A stretch of 64,000 nucleotides of DNA, taken from assembly GCA_963698265.1 (NCBI GenBank), contig CAVOQC010000001.1:930001-994000 (forward strand). Direction: 5' to 3'. The notes beneath the pieces were generated by a model. That model saw only the letters and a program-made list of their open reading frames with translations, was not told the origin of the DNA and made no database searches. Origin of the DNA: FEB-7 sp963698265. Lineage in GTDB: Bacteria; Pseudomonadota; Gammaproteobacteria; Burkholderiales; Usitatibacteraceae. Numbering within the stretch: the stretch's first letter is position 1; every line of letters begins with the position of its first letter. The translations under genes and the position numbers were made by a program. Shown piece after piece: positions 29,140-37,490 of this stretch.

Positions 29140-30465
29140 TCATCCGAGCAGGATCTGCTGCAGTTGCGCGTAATCGCGGGAGAATTCCTGGTCGGAATCG
29201 CGCAACTCCAGGATCTTCCGGCAGGCATGCAGAACCGTCGTGTGGTCGCGCCCACCGAAGGCCTCGCCGATCTCGGGCAGGCTTTGTTGCGTGAGTTCCT
29301 TGGCGAGCGCCATGGCGACCTGGCGTGGCCTCGCCACGGACCGGAATCGCTTCTTCGAGTACATGTCGGATACCTTTATCTTGAAGTAGTCCGCCACCGT
29401 CTTCTGGATGTTGTCCACCGATACCTGGCGCGTGAGTACGGCGAGGAGATCCTTGAGGGCCTCGCGGGCCGTGGTGACGGTCACGACCGTGTTGTTGAAA
29501 CGCGCGTAGGCGAGTACCCGTTTCAAGGCACCCTCCAGTTCGCGGACATTGGATCGTATGTGCTTCGCGATGAAGAAGGCGACCGCCTCATCGACGTGCA
29601 CCCCGTCCATCTCCGCCTTCTTGAGGAGGATCGCAACCCGCATCTCGAGTTCGGGCGGTTCGACGGCGACGGTAAGACCCCAAGCGAAGCGGGAGACGAG
29701 GCGGTCCTCGATTCCAGTCATCTCCTTCGGAAAACAATCGCTGGTGATGACAACCTGCTTGTGGGCCTCGAAAAGCGCATTGAAGGTGTAGAAGAACTCT
29801 TCCTGCGATCGCGACTTGCCGACGAAGAACTGGATGTCGTCGATGAGGAAGAGGTCGAGCGAACGGTAGTGGCGCTTGAGCGAGTCGAAGCTCTTGTGCT
29901 GGTAGGCGCGCACGACATCGCCCACGAACTGCTCGGCATGGATGTAGCGCACTTTCGCTCGCGGGTTGCGCTTCAGGACGTCCGAGCCGATGGCCTGCAG
30001 GAGGTGGGTCTTGCCGAGGCCGGTGCCGCCGTAGATGAAAAGCGGGTTGTAGGCGGTGCCGGGGTTCTCGGTGACCTGGATGGCGGCAGCGCGCGCAATC
30101 TGGTTGGCCTTGCCGTTCACGAAATTGGAGAAGGTGAACGAGTGGTTGAGCCGGTGCTCCTCCCGGGAGGGTTTCTCCGGCGCGACGGCAACCGGCTCGG
30201 GGAGCACGATCTCGGTTTCGGAAGCCTGCTGTTCGTCGAGGACGAGGTCCACGTGCAGGCCGGAGCCGGCAACGCGTTCAGCGCGGGTCTCTAACTTGGC
30301 GAGCAGGTTGGCCCTGATCCAGCGCAGGACGTGGTGATTGGGAGCGAGTACGCGCAGGTGGTTGCCCTCACGCTCTGCACGCAGGGGCTTGATCCACGTG
30401 TCGTACTGCTGCGCCGGCAGGTCCTTCTTGAGCTCGGAGACGAGCGAAAGCCAGAGGGAATCCAT
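29140..30465 (-). CDS. dnaA: Chromosomal replication initiator DnaA
   Basis: 441 residues from ATG 30465 (MDSLWLSLVSELKKDLP, matching domain I of other DnaA proteins); an in-frame upstream start at 30519 would add 18 unrelated proline-rich residues. Domain I (about 1-85) and a short linker are followed by the AAA+ domain with Walker A GGTGLGKTHLLQAIG, Walker B LFLIDDIQFF, and the C-terminal domain IV with the DnaA-box-binding signature GGRDHTTVLHACRKI. It opens the origin for replication. An exact DnaA box upstream of its start suggests autoregulation. Confidence 0.97.
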   Translation of the reverse strand: MDSLWLSLVSELKKDLPAQQYDTWIKPLRAEREGNHLRVLAPNHHVLRWIRANLLAKLETRAERVAGSGLHVDLVLDEQQASETEIVLPEPVAVAPEKPSREEHRLNHSFTFSNFVNGKANQIARAAAIQVTENPGTAYNPLFIYGGTGLGKTHLLQAIGSDVLKRNPRAKVRYIHAEQFVGDVVRAYQHKSFDSLKRHYRSLDLFLIDDIQFFVGKSRSQEEFFYTFNALFEAHKQVVITSDCFPKEMTGIEDRLVSRFAWGLTVAVEPPELEMRVAILLKKAEMDGVHVDEAVAFFIAKHIRSNVRELEGALKRVLAYARFNNTVVTVTTAREALKDLLAVLTRQVSVDNIQKTVADYFKIKVSDMYSKKRFRSVARPRQVAMALAKELTQQSLPEIGEAFGGRDHTTVLHACRKILELRDSDQEFSRDYAQLQQILLG

Positions 30466-30540
30466 GTCTTCGGCGGGCAGCGGAGTCGGGAGGAAAACGG
30501 GCGGCGGGAGGAACCGCAATTCTATCGGGAAAGGGGGGGG

Positions 30541-30549
30541 TTATCCACA
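30541..30549 (+). promoter_or_regulatory. DnaA box upstream of dnaA
   Basis: Perfect TTATCCACA, 76 bases upstream of the dnaA start codon in the divergent dnaA-rpmH region. It may serve dnaA autoregulation or be part of the origin. Confidence 0.75.
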
Positions 30550-30603
30550 GGCGGTTTGCAGGCCGCGCGAGCGGGCAAGATGGCGCTCGGAAGGGCAATC
30601 GGC

Positions 30604-30609
30604 TATAAT
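30604..30609 (+). promoter_or_regulatory. -10 element of the rpmH promoter
   Basis: Consensus TATAAT preceded by GGC, 54 bases upstream of rpmH. The -35 region at the matching distance (about 30581-30586) is poor, so activity may depend on other elements. It would drive rpmH-rnpA-yidD-yidC. Confidence 0.6.
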
Positions 30610-30662
30610 CGCGCGTTTTTCGCCCATGAATTCATCGGGGCGGCCCGATCAAAGAGGTTCAC

Positions 30663-30797
30663 ATGAAACGCACATACCAACCCTCCAACGCGCGCCGCAA
30701 CAAGACGCACGGTTTCCGTGTCCGCATGAAGACGGCCGCCGGCCGCGCCGTGATCAACGCCCGCCGCGCCAAGGGCCGCAAGCGCGTCGCCGTCTGA
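30663..30797 (+). CDS. rpmH: 50S ribosomal protein L34
   Basis: 44 residues, the standard length of L34. The sequence begins MKRTYQPSNARRNKTHGFRV and ends with the basic KGRKRVAV, matching bL34 throughout. It is a very basic protein of the large ribosomal subunit. It is the first gene of the rightward rpmH-rnpA-yidD-yidC-mnmE cluster next to dnaA, as in most bacteria. It is preceded by AGAGG about nine bases upstream of the ATG. Confidence 0.97.
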   Translation: MKRTYQPSNARRNKTHGFRVRMKTAAGRAVINARRAKGRKRVAV

Positions 30798-30804
30798 GGA
30801 CGGG

Positions 30805-31167
30805 ATGACCCGCGGCGCCCGGAAGGAAGGGCTTTCCAGGCGCCATCGCTTTACGGGGCGCGGCGCATTTGTGTCCGCGCTCCGCAGTCCCCGAAAGCTT
30901 CGTGGCGCAATCTCCATCCTGCACGTTGTGGCCGGCCGGCCCGGGCAATCGCGGTTCGGTCTTGCCCTGCCCAAGCGGGTCGCGCGGCGAGCCGTGGACC
31001 GCAACCGCATGAAGCGCCTTGCTCGCGAGATCTTCCGCCGCCATGCCGTGAAAGCCGTGGGCCTGGAACTGGTGATCGCCGCTCGCCAGCCGTTTTCCCG
31101 CGGGGACGAATCCGGATGGGTCGCGGAGGTGCGCAGCCTGCTGGACAGGGCGGCCGGGGAGCGATGA
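30805..31167 (+). CDS. rnpA: Ribonuclease P protein component
   Basis: 120 residues. The conserved RNR motif region (AVDRNRMKRLAREIFR) is at about residues 65-80, and LALPKRVARRAV precedes it. It binds RNase P RNA to process tRNA 5' ends. It starts seven bases after rpmH and ends one base before the yidD GTG start. Confidence 0.93.
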   Translation: MTRGARKEGLSRRHRFTGRGAFVSALRSPRKLRGAISILHVVAGRPGQSRFGLALPKRVARRAVDRNRMKRLAREIFRRHAVKAVGLELVIAARQPFSRGDESGWVAEVRSLLDRAAGER

Positions 31168-31168
31168 C

Positions 31169-31378
31169 GTGCGCCGGATACTGGTCGCGGTCATCCGTGC
31201 CTATCAATACGCCCTGGCGCCCTGGTGGGGCAGGCAGTGCCGGTTCACGCCGACGTGTTCCCATTACGCGATCGAGGCGCTGGAGCGCCACGGCGCCCTG
31301 TCAGGCTCCTGGCTCGCGCTTCGTCGCATCCTGCGCTGCCACCCCTGGAATCCCGGTGGCTACGATCCGGTACCGTGA
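31169..31378 (+). CDS. yidD: Membrane protein insertion efficiency factor YidD
   Basis: 69 residues from a GTG start. It has the family's fixed core CRFTPTCSHYAIEALERHG and the C-terminal RILRCHPWNPGGYDPVP, including the three conserved cysteines. YidD is a small inner-membrane-associated protein encoded between rnpA and yidC and assists membrane protein insertion. Confidence 0.94.
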   Translation: MRRILVAVIRAYQYALAPWWGRQCRFTPTCSHYAIEALERHGALSGSWLALRRILRCHPWNPGGYDPVP

Positions 31379-31420
31379 CGCCGGCCTGAACGACAACCCA
31401 TCCAGCTGAAGCCGCCACCG

Positions 31421-33118
31421 ATGGATATCCAGCGCCTCATTGCCTTCGTGATCTTCAGCTTCTCCGCCCTCCTGCTCTGGGATGCATGGCAGAAGCACAA
31501 CGCGCCGAAGGTGCCGGCCCCGCCAGTTGCGGTGGCGGGCGCCCCGGCCGCCCCGGGTACCGGAACGACGCCCACGCCCACCATGGCGGCACCTGGTGCG
31601 CCGCCAGCAGCGGCCGCGTCGCCGGGCGCGCCTGCGGGGGCGCCCGTGGAAGCCACCGGCCAGCCGATCGTGGTGAGGACGGACCTCTTCGAGGTCGAGC
31701 TCAATTCGGCCGGCGGCGACATTCGCCGCGTGAAGCTCTTCAAGGTGTACTCCGCGCTCGACCGGTCCAAGGCCCTCACGCTTCTCAGCCCGGACCCCAA
31801 GCAGTACTTCGTCACCCAGACGGGCCTGCTCGGTGAGGGATTGCCGTCTCACAAGACGGTCTACCAGGCAGAGGCCGGCGAGTACGAACTCGCAAGCGGG
31901 CAGGACCGGCTGGAAGTCAGGTTGGTGGCGAAGGGCGCCGAAGGCGTCGAGGTGGTGAAGAAGCTCGTATTCCGGCGTGGCACCTATGAGATGGAGGTGA
32001 GCTACGAAGTGAAGAACGTCGGAGCCGCTCCGATCTCGCCTTTCGCCTACTTCCAGTTCCTGCGCGACGGCAACCAGCCCAGCCAGGAAGCCGCGCAAAC
32101 GAGCGCGATAGCGGGTGTGGCGACTTTCACGGGGCCGGCGGTGTACACCGACGAGTTGAAGTTCGTCAAAGTCGACTTCAAGGACATCGAGAAAGGCAAG
32201 CAGACCCACGCCAGGAAAGCGAAGGACGGATGGATCGGCGTGGTGCAGCACTACTTCGTGTCCGCGTGGCTGCCCAAGCCGTCGGCGGAGCGCGAGTACT
32301 TCACCAACAAGGTGGGGGAGAACCTCTACACCGCGGGCGTCATCGTGCCCGTGGGCAGCATCGCCCCGGGGGCGAGCGCAACGGTGGCGATGCCCCTGTA
32401 CATCGGGCCGCAGAACACGGACAGGCTCGCGAAGATCGCGCCGGGCCTGGAGCTGGTGGTCGACTATGGCTGGCTCTACATCCTTGCCGCACCGCTCTTC
32501 TGGGTGCTCAAGTTCATCCACGGCATCGTCGGAAACTGGGGCTGGGCGATCATCCTGCTCACCATCCTGATCAAGCTCGTCTTCTACCCGCTCAACCACA
32601 AGGCGGGCCGCTCTATGGCGGCGATGAAGGTGCTCGGCCCGAAGATGGAGAAGCTGAAGCAGCTCTACGGAAACGACAAGCAGAAGCTCAACCAGGCCAT
32701 GATGGAGCTCTACCGCACCGAGAAGATCAACCCGCTGGGCGGGTGCCTTCCGATCGTCGTGCAGATCCCCGTCTTCATCGCGCTCTACTGGGTGCTCCTG
32801 GGCTCGATCGAGCTGCGCCACGCGCCGTGGCTGGGATGGATCCAGGACCTCTCCGCGCCGGACCCGTTCTACATCCTGCCCGTGATCTACGCGATCTCGA
32901 TGTTCGTGCAGACGAAGCTCAACCCCCAGCCGACCGATCCGGTGCAGGCCAAGGTGATGCTCGCGATGCCGATCGTCTTCAGCATCTTCTTCCTCTTCTT
33001 TCCCGCGGGCCTCGTGCTCTACTGGGTCGTGCAGAACCTCCTGTCGATTGCCCAGCAGTGGCACATCAACCGCACCCTCGTCGCGGAAGCGGCGGCGAAG
33101 GCCAAGGGAAAACACTAG
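31421..33118 (+). CDS. yidC: Membrane protein insertase YidC
   Basis: 565 residues. The N-terminal membrane anchor (about 7-23) is followed by a Pro/Ala-rich linker (about 30-85), the large periplasmic beta-supersandwich domain (about 85-345), and the conserved insertase core with five membrane spans (about 350-550), including ILLTILIKLVFYPLNHKAG and the cytoplasmic PKMEKLKQLYGNDKQKLNQ coiled-coil hairpin. It inserts proteins into the inner membrane alone or with Sec; its substrates include ATP synthase subunit c, encoded 7 kb downstream. Four bases separate it from mnmE. Confidence 0.96.
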   Translation: MDIQRLIAFVIFSFSALLLWDAWQKHNAPKVPAPPVAVAGAPAAPGTGTTPTPTMAAPGAPPAAAASPGAPAGAPVEATGQPIVVRTDLFEVELNSAGGDIRRVKLFKVYSALDRSKALTLLSPDPKQYFVTQTGLLGEGLPSHKTVYQAEAGEYELASGQDRLEVRLVAKGAEGVEVVKKLVFRRGTYEMEVSYEVKNVGAAPISPFAYFQFLRDGNQPSQEAAQTSAIAGVATFTGPAVYTDELKFVKVDFKDIEKGKQTHARKAKDGWIGVVQHYFVSAWLPKPSAEREYFTNKVGENLYTAGVIVPVGSIAPGASATVAMPLYIGPQNTDRLAKIAPGLELVVDYGWLYILAAPLFWVLKFIHGIVGNWGWAIILLTILIKLVFYPLNHKAGRSMAAMKVLGPKMEKLKQLYGNDKQKLNQAMMELYRTEKINPLGGCLPIVVQIPVFIALYWVLLGSIELRHAPWLGWIQDLSAPDPFYILPVIYAISMFVQTKLNPQPTDPVQAKVMLAMPIVFSIFFLFFPAGLVLYWVVQNLLSIAQQWHINRTLVAEAAAKAKGKH

Positions 33119-33122
33119 CGCC

Positions 33123-34469
33123 GTGGGCACCCGGCCGGACACGATCGCGGCCATCGCGACCGGGCCCGGTCGCGGCGGCATTGGCGTCGTCCGCGTCTCG
33201 GGCCCGCTGGCGGCGACAATCGCGGTCGCGGTAGCCGGCCGCGTTCCCGCGCCGCGCCACGCTACCCTGGCGCGTTTTTCCGACGAGGCGGGAGCGCTCC
33301 TGGACGAGGGCATCGCGCTTTTTTTCCCCGCGCCGCATTCCTACACCGGCGAGGACGTGCTCGAGCTCCAGGGGCACGGCGGGCCGGTGGTGCTGAGAGA
33401 AATCCTGCGCCGTTGCGTCGTACTCGGGGCGCGCCTGGCGGATCCTGGTGAATTCACCCGGCGCGCGTTCCTGAACGAGCGCCTGGACCTCGCGCAGGCC
33501 GAGAGCGTGGCCGACCTCATCGACGCGGCGAGTGCGGAGGCGGCACGGGGAGCGGCGCGCTCGCTCGCCGGGGAGTTTTCGGCGCGCATCGAGCATATCG
33601 TCGGTGCGCTCACGCGGCTGCGCATGCACGTGGAGGCCTGCATCGATTTCCCGGAGGAGGAAATCGAGCCGGCCGATCTTCGGTCGCAGCGCGAAGCGCT
33701 GGCGGCCATTCGCGCGGAGCTCGCCCAACTCTTCGCGGAGGCCGAGCAGGGTGCGGTGCTGCGCGAAGGCCTTACGGTGGTGCTGGTGGGGCGGCCCAAC
33801 GTAGGCAAGTCGAGCCTCCTCAATCGGCTCGCGGGCGAGGATGTGGCGATCGTGACACCCGTGGCGGGCACGACGCGCGACTACGTCCGCGCGACCATCG
33901 TCCTGGAGGGGGTTCCGATACACCTCATCGACACGGCCGGGCTCAGGGATTCGGGAGATGAAGTCGAGCGCGTCGGGATCGCGCGGACCTGGGAGGCGAT
34001 CGCGAAGGCCGGTGCCGCCATGCTCATCACGGATGCCGACCGGGAGGGGAGTGACGACGAATCGGGGATCCTCGAGCGCATGCCGAAGGGGATGCCGCTG
34101 GCCCGCGTGACCAACAAGATCGACCTTTCGGGAATCGCGCCCGGGCGCGACGCGCTGGGTACGGAAGAGGTCGCGATACAGCTGTCCGCGAAAACCGGTG
34201 AGGGCGTCGGGGAACTGCGCGCCTGGTTGCTGGAAATCGCCGGTTGGCGTCCCTCGGGTGAGGGCTTGTTCCTTGCGCGCGAGCGCCATCTGGGCGCGTT
34301 GCGCAAGGCCTCCGCGCAGCTGCTCGCTGCCGGTGGAAACGTGCAAGCCTTTGAATTATTTGCAGAAGATCTGAGAATGGCGCAGCATTCCCTGGGGGCC
34401 ATCACCGGCGAGGTAACCCCGGACGAGCTTCTCGGGCAGATCTTCAGCCGGTTCTGCATCGGCAAGTAG
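33123..34469 (+). CDS. mnmE: tRNA modification GTPase MnmE
   Basis: 448 residues from the GTG at 33123; the next residues (TRPDTIAAIATGPGRGGIG) are the family's N-terminus. The domains are an N-terminal THF-binding domain (about 1-115), a helical domain, and an inserted G domain with GRPNVGKSS (223-231), GTTRD, DTAGL and TNKID. The C-terminus is FCIGK with the conserved Cys. With MnmG it installs cmnm5 groups on wobble uridine in tRNAs. MnmG is encoded 490 bases downstream. Confidence 0.96.
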   Translation: MGTRPDTIAAIATGPGRGGIGVVRVSGPLAATIAVAVAGRVPAPRHATLARFSDEAGALLDEGIALFFPAPHSYTGEDVLELQGHGGPVVLREILRRCVVLGARLADPGEFTRRAFLNERLDLAQAESVADLIDAASAEAARGAARSLAGEFSARIEHIVGALTRLRMHVEACIDFPEEEIEPADLRSQREALAAIRAELAQLFAEAEQGAVLREGLTVVLVGRPNVGKSSLLNRLAGEDVAIVTPVAGTTRDYVRATIVLEGVPIHLIDTAGLRDSGDEVERVGIARTWEAIAKAGAAMLITDADREGSDDESGILERMPKGMPLARVTNKIDLSGIAPGRDALGTEEVAIQLSAKTGEGVGELRAWLLEIAGWRPSGEGLFLARERHLGALRKASAQLLAAGGNVQAFELFAEDLRMAQHSLGAITGEVTPDELLGQIFSRFCIGK

Positions 34470-34479
34470 GAGAGTGGCG

Positions 34480-34791
34480 ATGAAATGCCTTCCCGTAGTG
34501 GCACTGATGGTCGCGATCGCTTCGACGGGGCCGGTGTGTGCCCAGGAGGTGGGCGAGAGCGTGAAGCGCACTTGCCGCGCCGTTTCCCAACAGACGGCGC
34601 GCACGATCGTCTATGCGCTTCGTTCGAATATCGACCCCGCGACACAGGTGAAGCGCGTTCCCGACACCTGGCTGGAAGGCGTCCAGGCGCACATGCTGCT
34701 CGCGGCATCCCGTGCCCCAGACCTGTCCGAGGCCGAGCTGGCGTCGCTGGGCTACGGGTACTGCGTGTCCAGGCGGCCGACGGACCGCTAG
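34480..34791 (+). CDS. Small exported protein of unknown function
   Basis: 103 residues from ATG 34480, which has AGGAG at ideal spacing; a GTG at 34474 overlaps that site and is less likely. A signal peptide is predicted (hydrophobic residues 4-19, cleavage near VCA-QE). The mature part is about 80 residues, mostly helical, with two cysteines (one near residue 32, one in GYGYCVSRR) that could form a disulfide in the periplasm. It is placed 10 bases after mnmE, presumably co-transcribed. I do not recognise a family. Confidence 0.65.
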   Translation: MKCLPVVALMVAIASTGPVCAQEVGESVKRTCRAVSQQTARTIVYALRSNIDPATQVKRVPDTWLEGVQAHMLLAASRAPDLSEAELASLGYGYCVSRRPTDR

Positions 34792-34810
34792 TCCGCCGGA
34801 TTCCCCGGTA

Positions 34811-34826
34811 GGTTCCACGTGAAACC
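34811..34826. other. parS-like centromere site 1
   Basis: GGTTCCACGTGAAACC: the core TTCCACGTGAAA is one step from the widely conserved parS palindrome TGTTTCACGTGAAACA. It is 3.5 kb upstream of parB and about 5 kb from the likely origin, where parS sites normally lie. ParB would load here to organise origin segregation with ParA. Confidence 0.8.
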
Positions 34827-34859
34827 TCGTTCCGGGCGGCAAAGGGTCCTCGGGCCGGG

Positions 34860-34875
34860 TGTTCCACGTGGAACC
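34860..34875. other. parS-like centromere site 2
   Basis: TGTTCCACGTGGAACC has a perfect 14-bp inverted-repeat core (GTTCCACGTGGAAC) and matches the parS type used by ParB of pseudomonads. It lies 34 bases after site 1 in the same intergenic gap upstream of mnmG. Confidence 0.85.
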
Positions 34876-34959
34876 CTCCTAGGTCGGGCGGGGCTTTTCC
34901 CGTAGAATTCGCGATTCGCATTTTCGCCGCCGGGCATGGCTCGGCCCCCGACCCGCACC

Positions 34960-36867
34960 ATGGATTTTCCGACCCGTTTCGACGTGATCGTCGTGGGCGG
35001 CGGCCACGCCGGCACCGAAGCGGCGCTCGCCGCTGCCCGCTCGGGTTCGCGCACGCTGCTGCTCACGCACGCGATCGAGACACTCGGCCAGATGTCCTGC
35101 AACCCGTCGATCGGTGGCATAGGCAAGGGTCACCTCGTACGGGAAGTGGATGCGCTCGGCGGTGCAATGGCGCTCGCGACGGACGAGGCGGGCATCCAGT
35201 TCCGGACCCTCAACGCGAGCAAGGGGCCTGCGGTCCGGGCCACGCGGGCGCAGGCGGACCGCGTTCTCTACCGCGCTGCAATCCGCCGGCGCCTGGAGAA
35301 CCAGCCGAACCTCTGGCTCTTCCAGCAAGCGGTCGACGACCTGATGGTCGAGGGAAATAGGGTTACGGGCGCGGTAACCGCCATCGGCCTTCGCTTCCAT
35401 GCCCAGGCAGTGGTCCTGACCGCCGGGACTTTCCTGGGCGGGCGCATCCATGTCGGCCTCGAAAACTATTCCGCGGGACGGGCGGGCGATCCTCCCTCTT
35501 TGTCGCTAGCGGCGCGGCTTCGCGAGCTCGCCCTGCCTGTGGGCCGGCTGAAGACGGGCACGCCGCCGCGGCTCGACGGGCGCACCATCGATTTTTCCCG
35601 GTGCGTCCAGCAGCCCGGGGATAGCCCCGAGCCCGTCTTTTCCTTCCTCGGGTCGCGGGATGCACACCCCGCGCAGCTTCCCTGCTGGATCACGCACACG
35701 AACGAGGCCACGCACGAGGCGATCCGCGGCGGGCTCGACCGCTCGCCCATGTTCACGGGGGTGATCGAGGGCGTGGGTCCGCGCTACTGCCCTTCCATCG
35801 AGGACAAGATTCACCGTTTCGCGGACAAGGCGAGCCACCAGGTTTTCCTCGAGCCCGAGGGCCTCACGACCCACGAGTTCTACCCGAACGGAATCTCCAC
35901 GAGCCTGCCCTTCGATGTCCAGTGGGCGCTCGTGCGCACCATCCCGGGATTGGAGAACGCGCACATCCTGCGGCCCGGCTATGCCATCGAGTACGACTAT
36001 TTCGATCCGCGCGGCCTCCGGGCCACGCTCGAGACCAGGGCCATCGCCGGGCTTTTCTTCGCGGGCCAGATCAACGGCACCACCGGCTACGAAGAGGCTG
36101 CCGCGCAGGGGCTTCTCGCCGGAATCAACGCCGGCCGCCATAGCCGCGGCGAAGCGGGCTGGTGCCCCCGGCGCGACGAGGCCTACCTCGGCGTCCTGGT
36201 GGACGACCTCGTGACGCGGGGCGTGTCCGAGCCCTATCGCATGTTCACCAGCCGCGCCGAATACCGGCTCCAGCTGCGCGAAGACAACGCCGATCTCCGG
36301 CTTACCGAGATGGGGCGAGAACTCGGCCTCGTCGACGATGCGCGCTGGTCCGCATTCTCGGCCAAGCGGGAGGCGATCGAGCGCGAAACAGCTCGCCTGA
36401 AGGGCACCTGGGCGCATCCCGGCCGTATCCCCGAGGCCGACCAGGCCCGCGTTCTGGGGCAAGCCATGGAGCGCGAGTACCCACTTTTCGAGCTGCTGCG
36501 CCGCCCTAATGTAAGTTATCGCTCACTGTTGACCTTTCCCAATGCTGGCGAGGGGGTAGAGGACCAAGCGGTGGCCGAACAAGTGGAGATTGCGGCCAAG
36601 TACGCGGGCTACATCGACCGCCAGCGCGACGAAGTCGCGAGCCATCTCGCCCAGGAAATCCTCCGGCTGCCCGACGACCTCGACTACGCGACCGTGCGCG
36701 GGCTCTCGAAGGAAGCGCACCAGAAGCTCGCGCAACACCGCCCGGCGACCGTCGGCGAAGCTGCGCGCCTGCAGGGCATCACGCCCGCGGCCATCTCACT
36801 GCTGCTCGTGCACCTGAAGCGCCGCACGCTCGCCGAGCGCGCCCGCGCCGAGGAGAAGCGGGCATGA
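34960..36867 (+). CDS. mnmG: tRNA uridine-5-carboxymethylaminomethyl modification enzyme MnmG (GidA)
   Basis: 635 residues from ATG 34960, which gives the conserved N-terminus (FDVIVVGGGHAGTEAA, the FAD-binding GxGxxG); an ATG at 34936 would add eight residues. Further family segments include CNPSIGGIGKGHLVREVDALGG, the middle GQINGTTGYEEAAAQGL near residue 368, and the C-terminal helical domain (RPNVSYRSLLTF onward) that binds MnmE. FAD enzyme acting with MnmE in wobble uridine modification. The 3' end overlaps rsmG by ATGA. Gene order mnmG-rsmG-parA-parB is conserved near origins. Confidence 0.96.
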   Translation: MDFPTRFDVIVVGGGHAGTEAALAAARSGSRTLLLTHAIETLGQMSCNPSIGGIGKGHLVREVDALGGAMALATDEAGIQFRTLNASKGPAVRATRAQADRVLYRAAIRRRLENQPNLWLFQQAVDDLMVEGNRVTGAVTAIGLRFHAQAVVLTAGTFLGGRIHVGLENYSAGRAGDPPSLSLAARLRELALPVGRLKTGTPPRLDGRTIDFSRCVQQPGDSPEPVFSFLGSRDAHPAQLPCWITHTNEATHEAIRGGLDRSPMFTGVIEGVGPRYCPSIEDKIHRFADKASHQVFLEPEGLTTHEFYPNGISTSLPFDVQWALVRTIPGLENAHILRPGYAIEYDYFDPRGLRATLETRAIAGLFFAGQINGTTGYEEAAAQGLLAGINAGRHSRGEAGWCPRRDEAYLGVLVDDLVTRGVSEPYRMFTSRAEYRLQLREDNADLRLTEMGRELGLVDDARWSAFSAKREAIERETARLKGTWAHPGRIPEADQARVLGQAMEREYPLFELLRRPNVSYRSLLTFPNAGEGVEDQAVAEQVEIAAKYAGYIDRQRDEVASHLAQEILRLPDDLDYATVRGLSKEAHQKLAQHRPATVGEAARLQGITPAAISLLLVHLKRRTLAERARAEEKRA

Positions 36868-37490
36868 CGGTGGAGGCGAGCCTTGCCGAGGGCCTCGAGT
36901 CCATGGGGCTCGCGCTCGACCCGCCCGCGCAAGCGAAGCTCATCGCCTACCTTAGCCTCATCGAGAAATGGAACAAGGTGCACAACCTCACCGCGATCCG
37001 CGAACCGGCGCAGATGGTAGTGCTGCACCTGCTCGACAGCCTCGTGGTCCTGCCGCACGTCACGGGTGCGCACACGCTGCTCGACGTGGGCAGCGGCGCA
37101 GGCCTGCCCGGCATTCCGCTCGCAGTTGCGCGTCCGACGCTCGCGGTGACGCTTCTCGACGCGAACCACAAGAAGGCGACTTTCCTGCGCCAGGCGAAAG
37201 CCGAAATGGCGCTCGCCAATACCGAGGTCGTCTGCGAACGCGTGGAGCAATGGCGCCCCGCCGCGAGCTTCGACATCGTCGTCTCCCGGGCCTTCTCGGA
37301 CATCGCCGCGTTCGTCGAGCAGGCCGGCCATCTCGTCGCTCCCGGCGGCGCGCTGCTCGCCATGAAGGGCGCCAACCCGCGCGAGGAACTCGCGAAGCTG
37401 CCTTCCACTCACCGCGTCGAAAACGTCGTCGAGCTGCGCGTGCCGACACTCGATGCCCAACGCCACCTGGTTCTCCTGAAAGCCGCCTGA
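36864..37490 (+). CDS. rsmG: 16S rRNA (guanine-527-N7)-methyltransferase RsmG (GidB)
   Basis: 208 residues. The N-terminal helix KWNKVHNLTAIREP is followed by the SAM-binding motif LLDVGSGAGLPGIPLA and SRAFSDIAAFVEQAGHLVAPGG in the Rossmann domain. It methylates G527 of 16S rRNA. The start overlaps mnmG by four bases. The TGA stop shares its last A with the parA ATG (TGATG). Confidence 0.95.
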   Translation: MTVEASLAEGLESMGLALDPPAQAKLIAYLSLIEKWNKVHNLTAIREPAQMVVLHLLDSLVVLPHVTGAHTLLDVGSGAGLPGIPLAVARPTLAVTLLDANHKKATFLRQAKAEMALANTEVVCERVEQWRPAASFDIVVSRAFSDIAAFVEQAGHLVAPGGALLAMKGANPREELAKLPSTHRVENVVELRVPTLDAQRHLVLLKAA

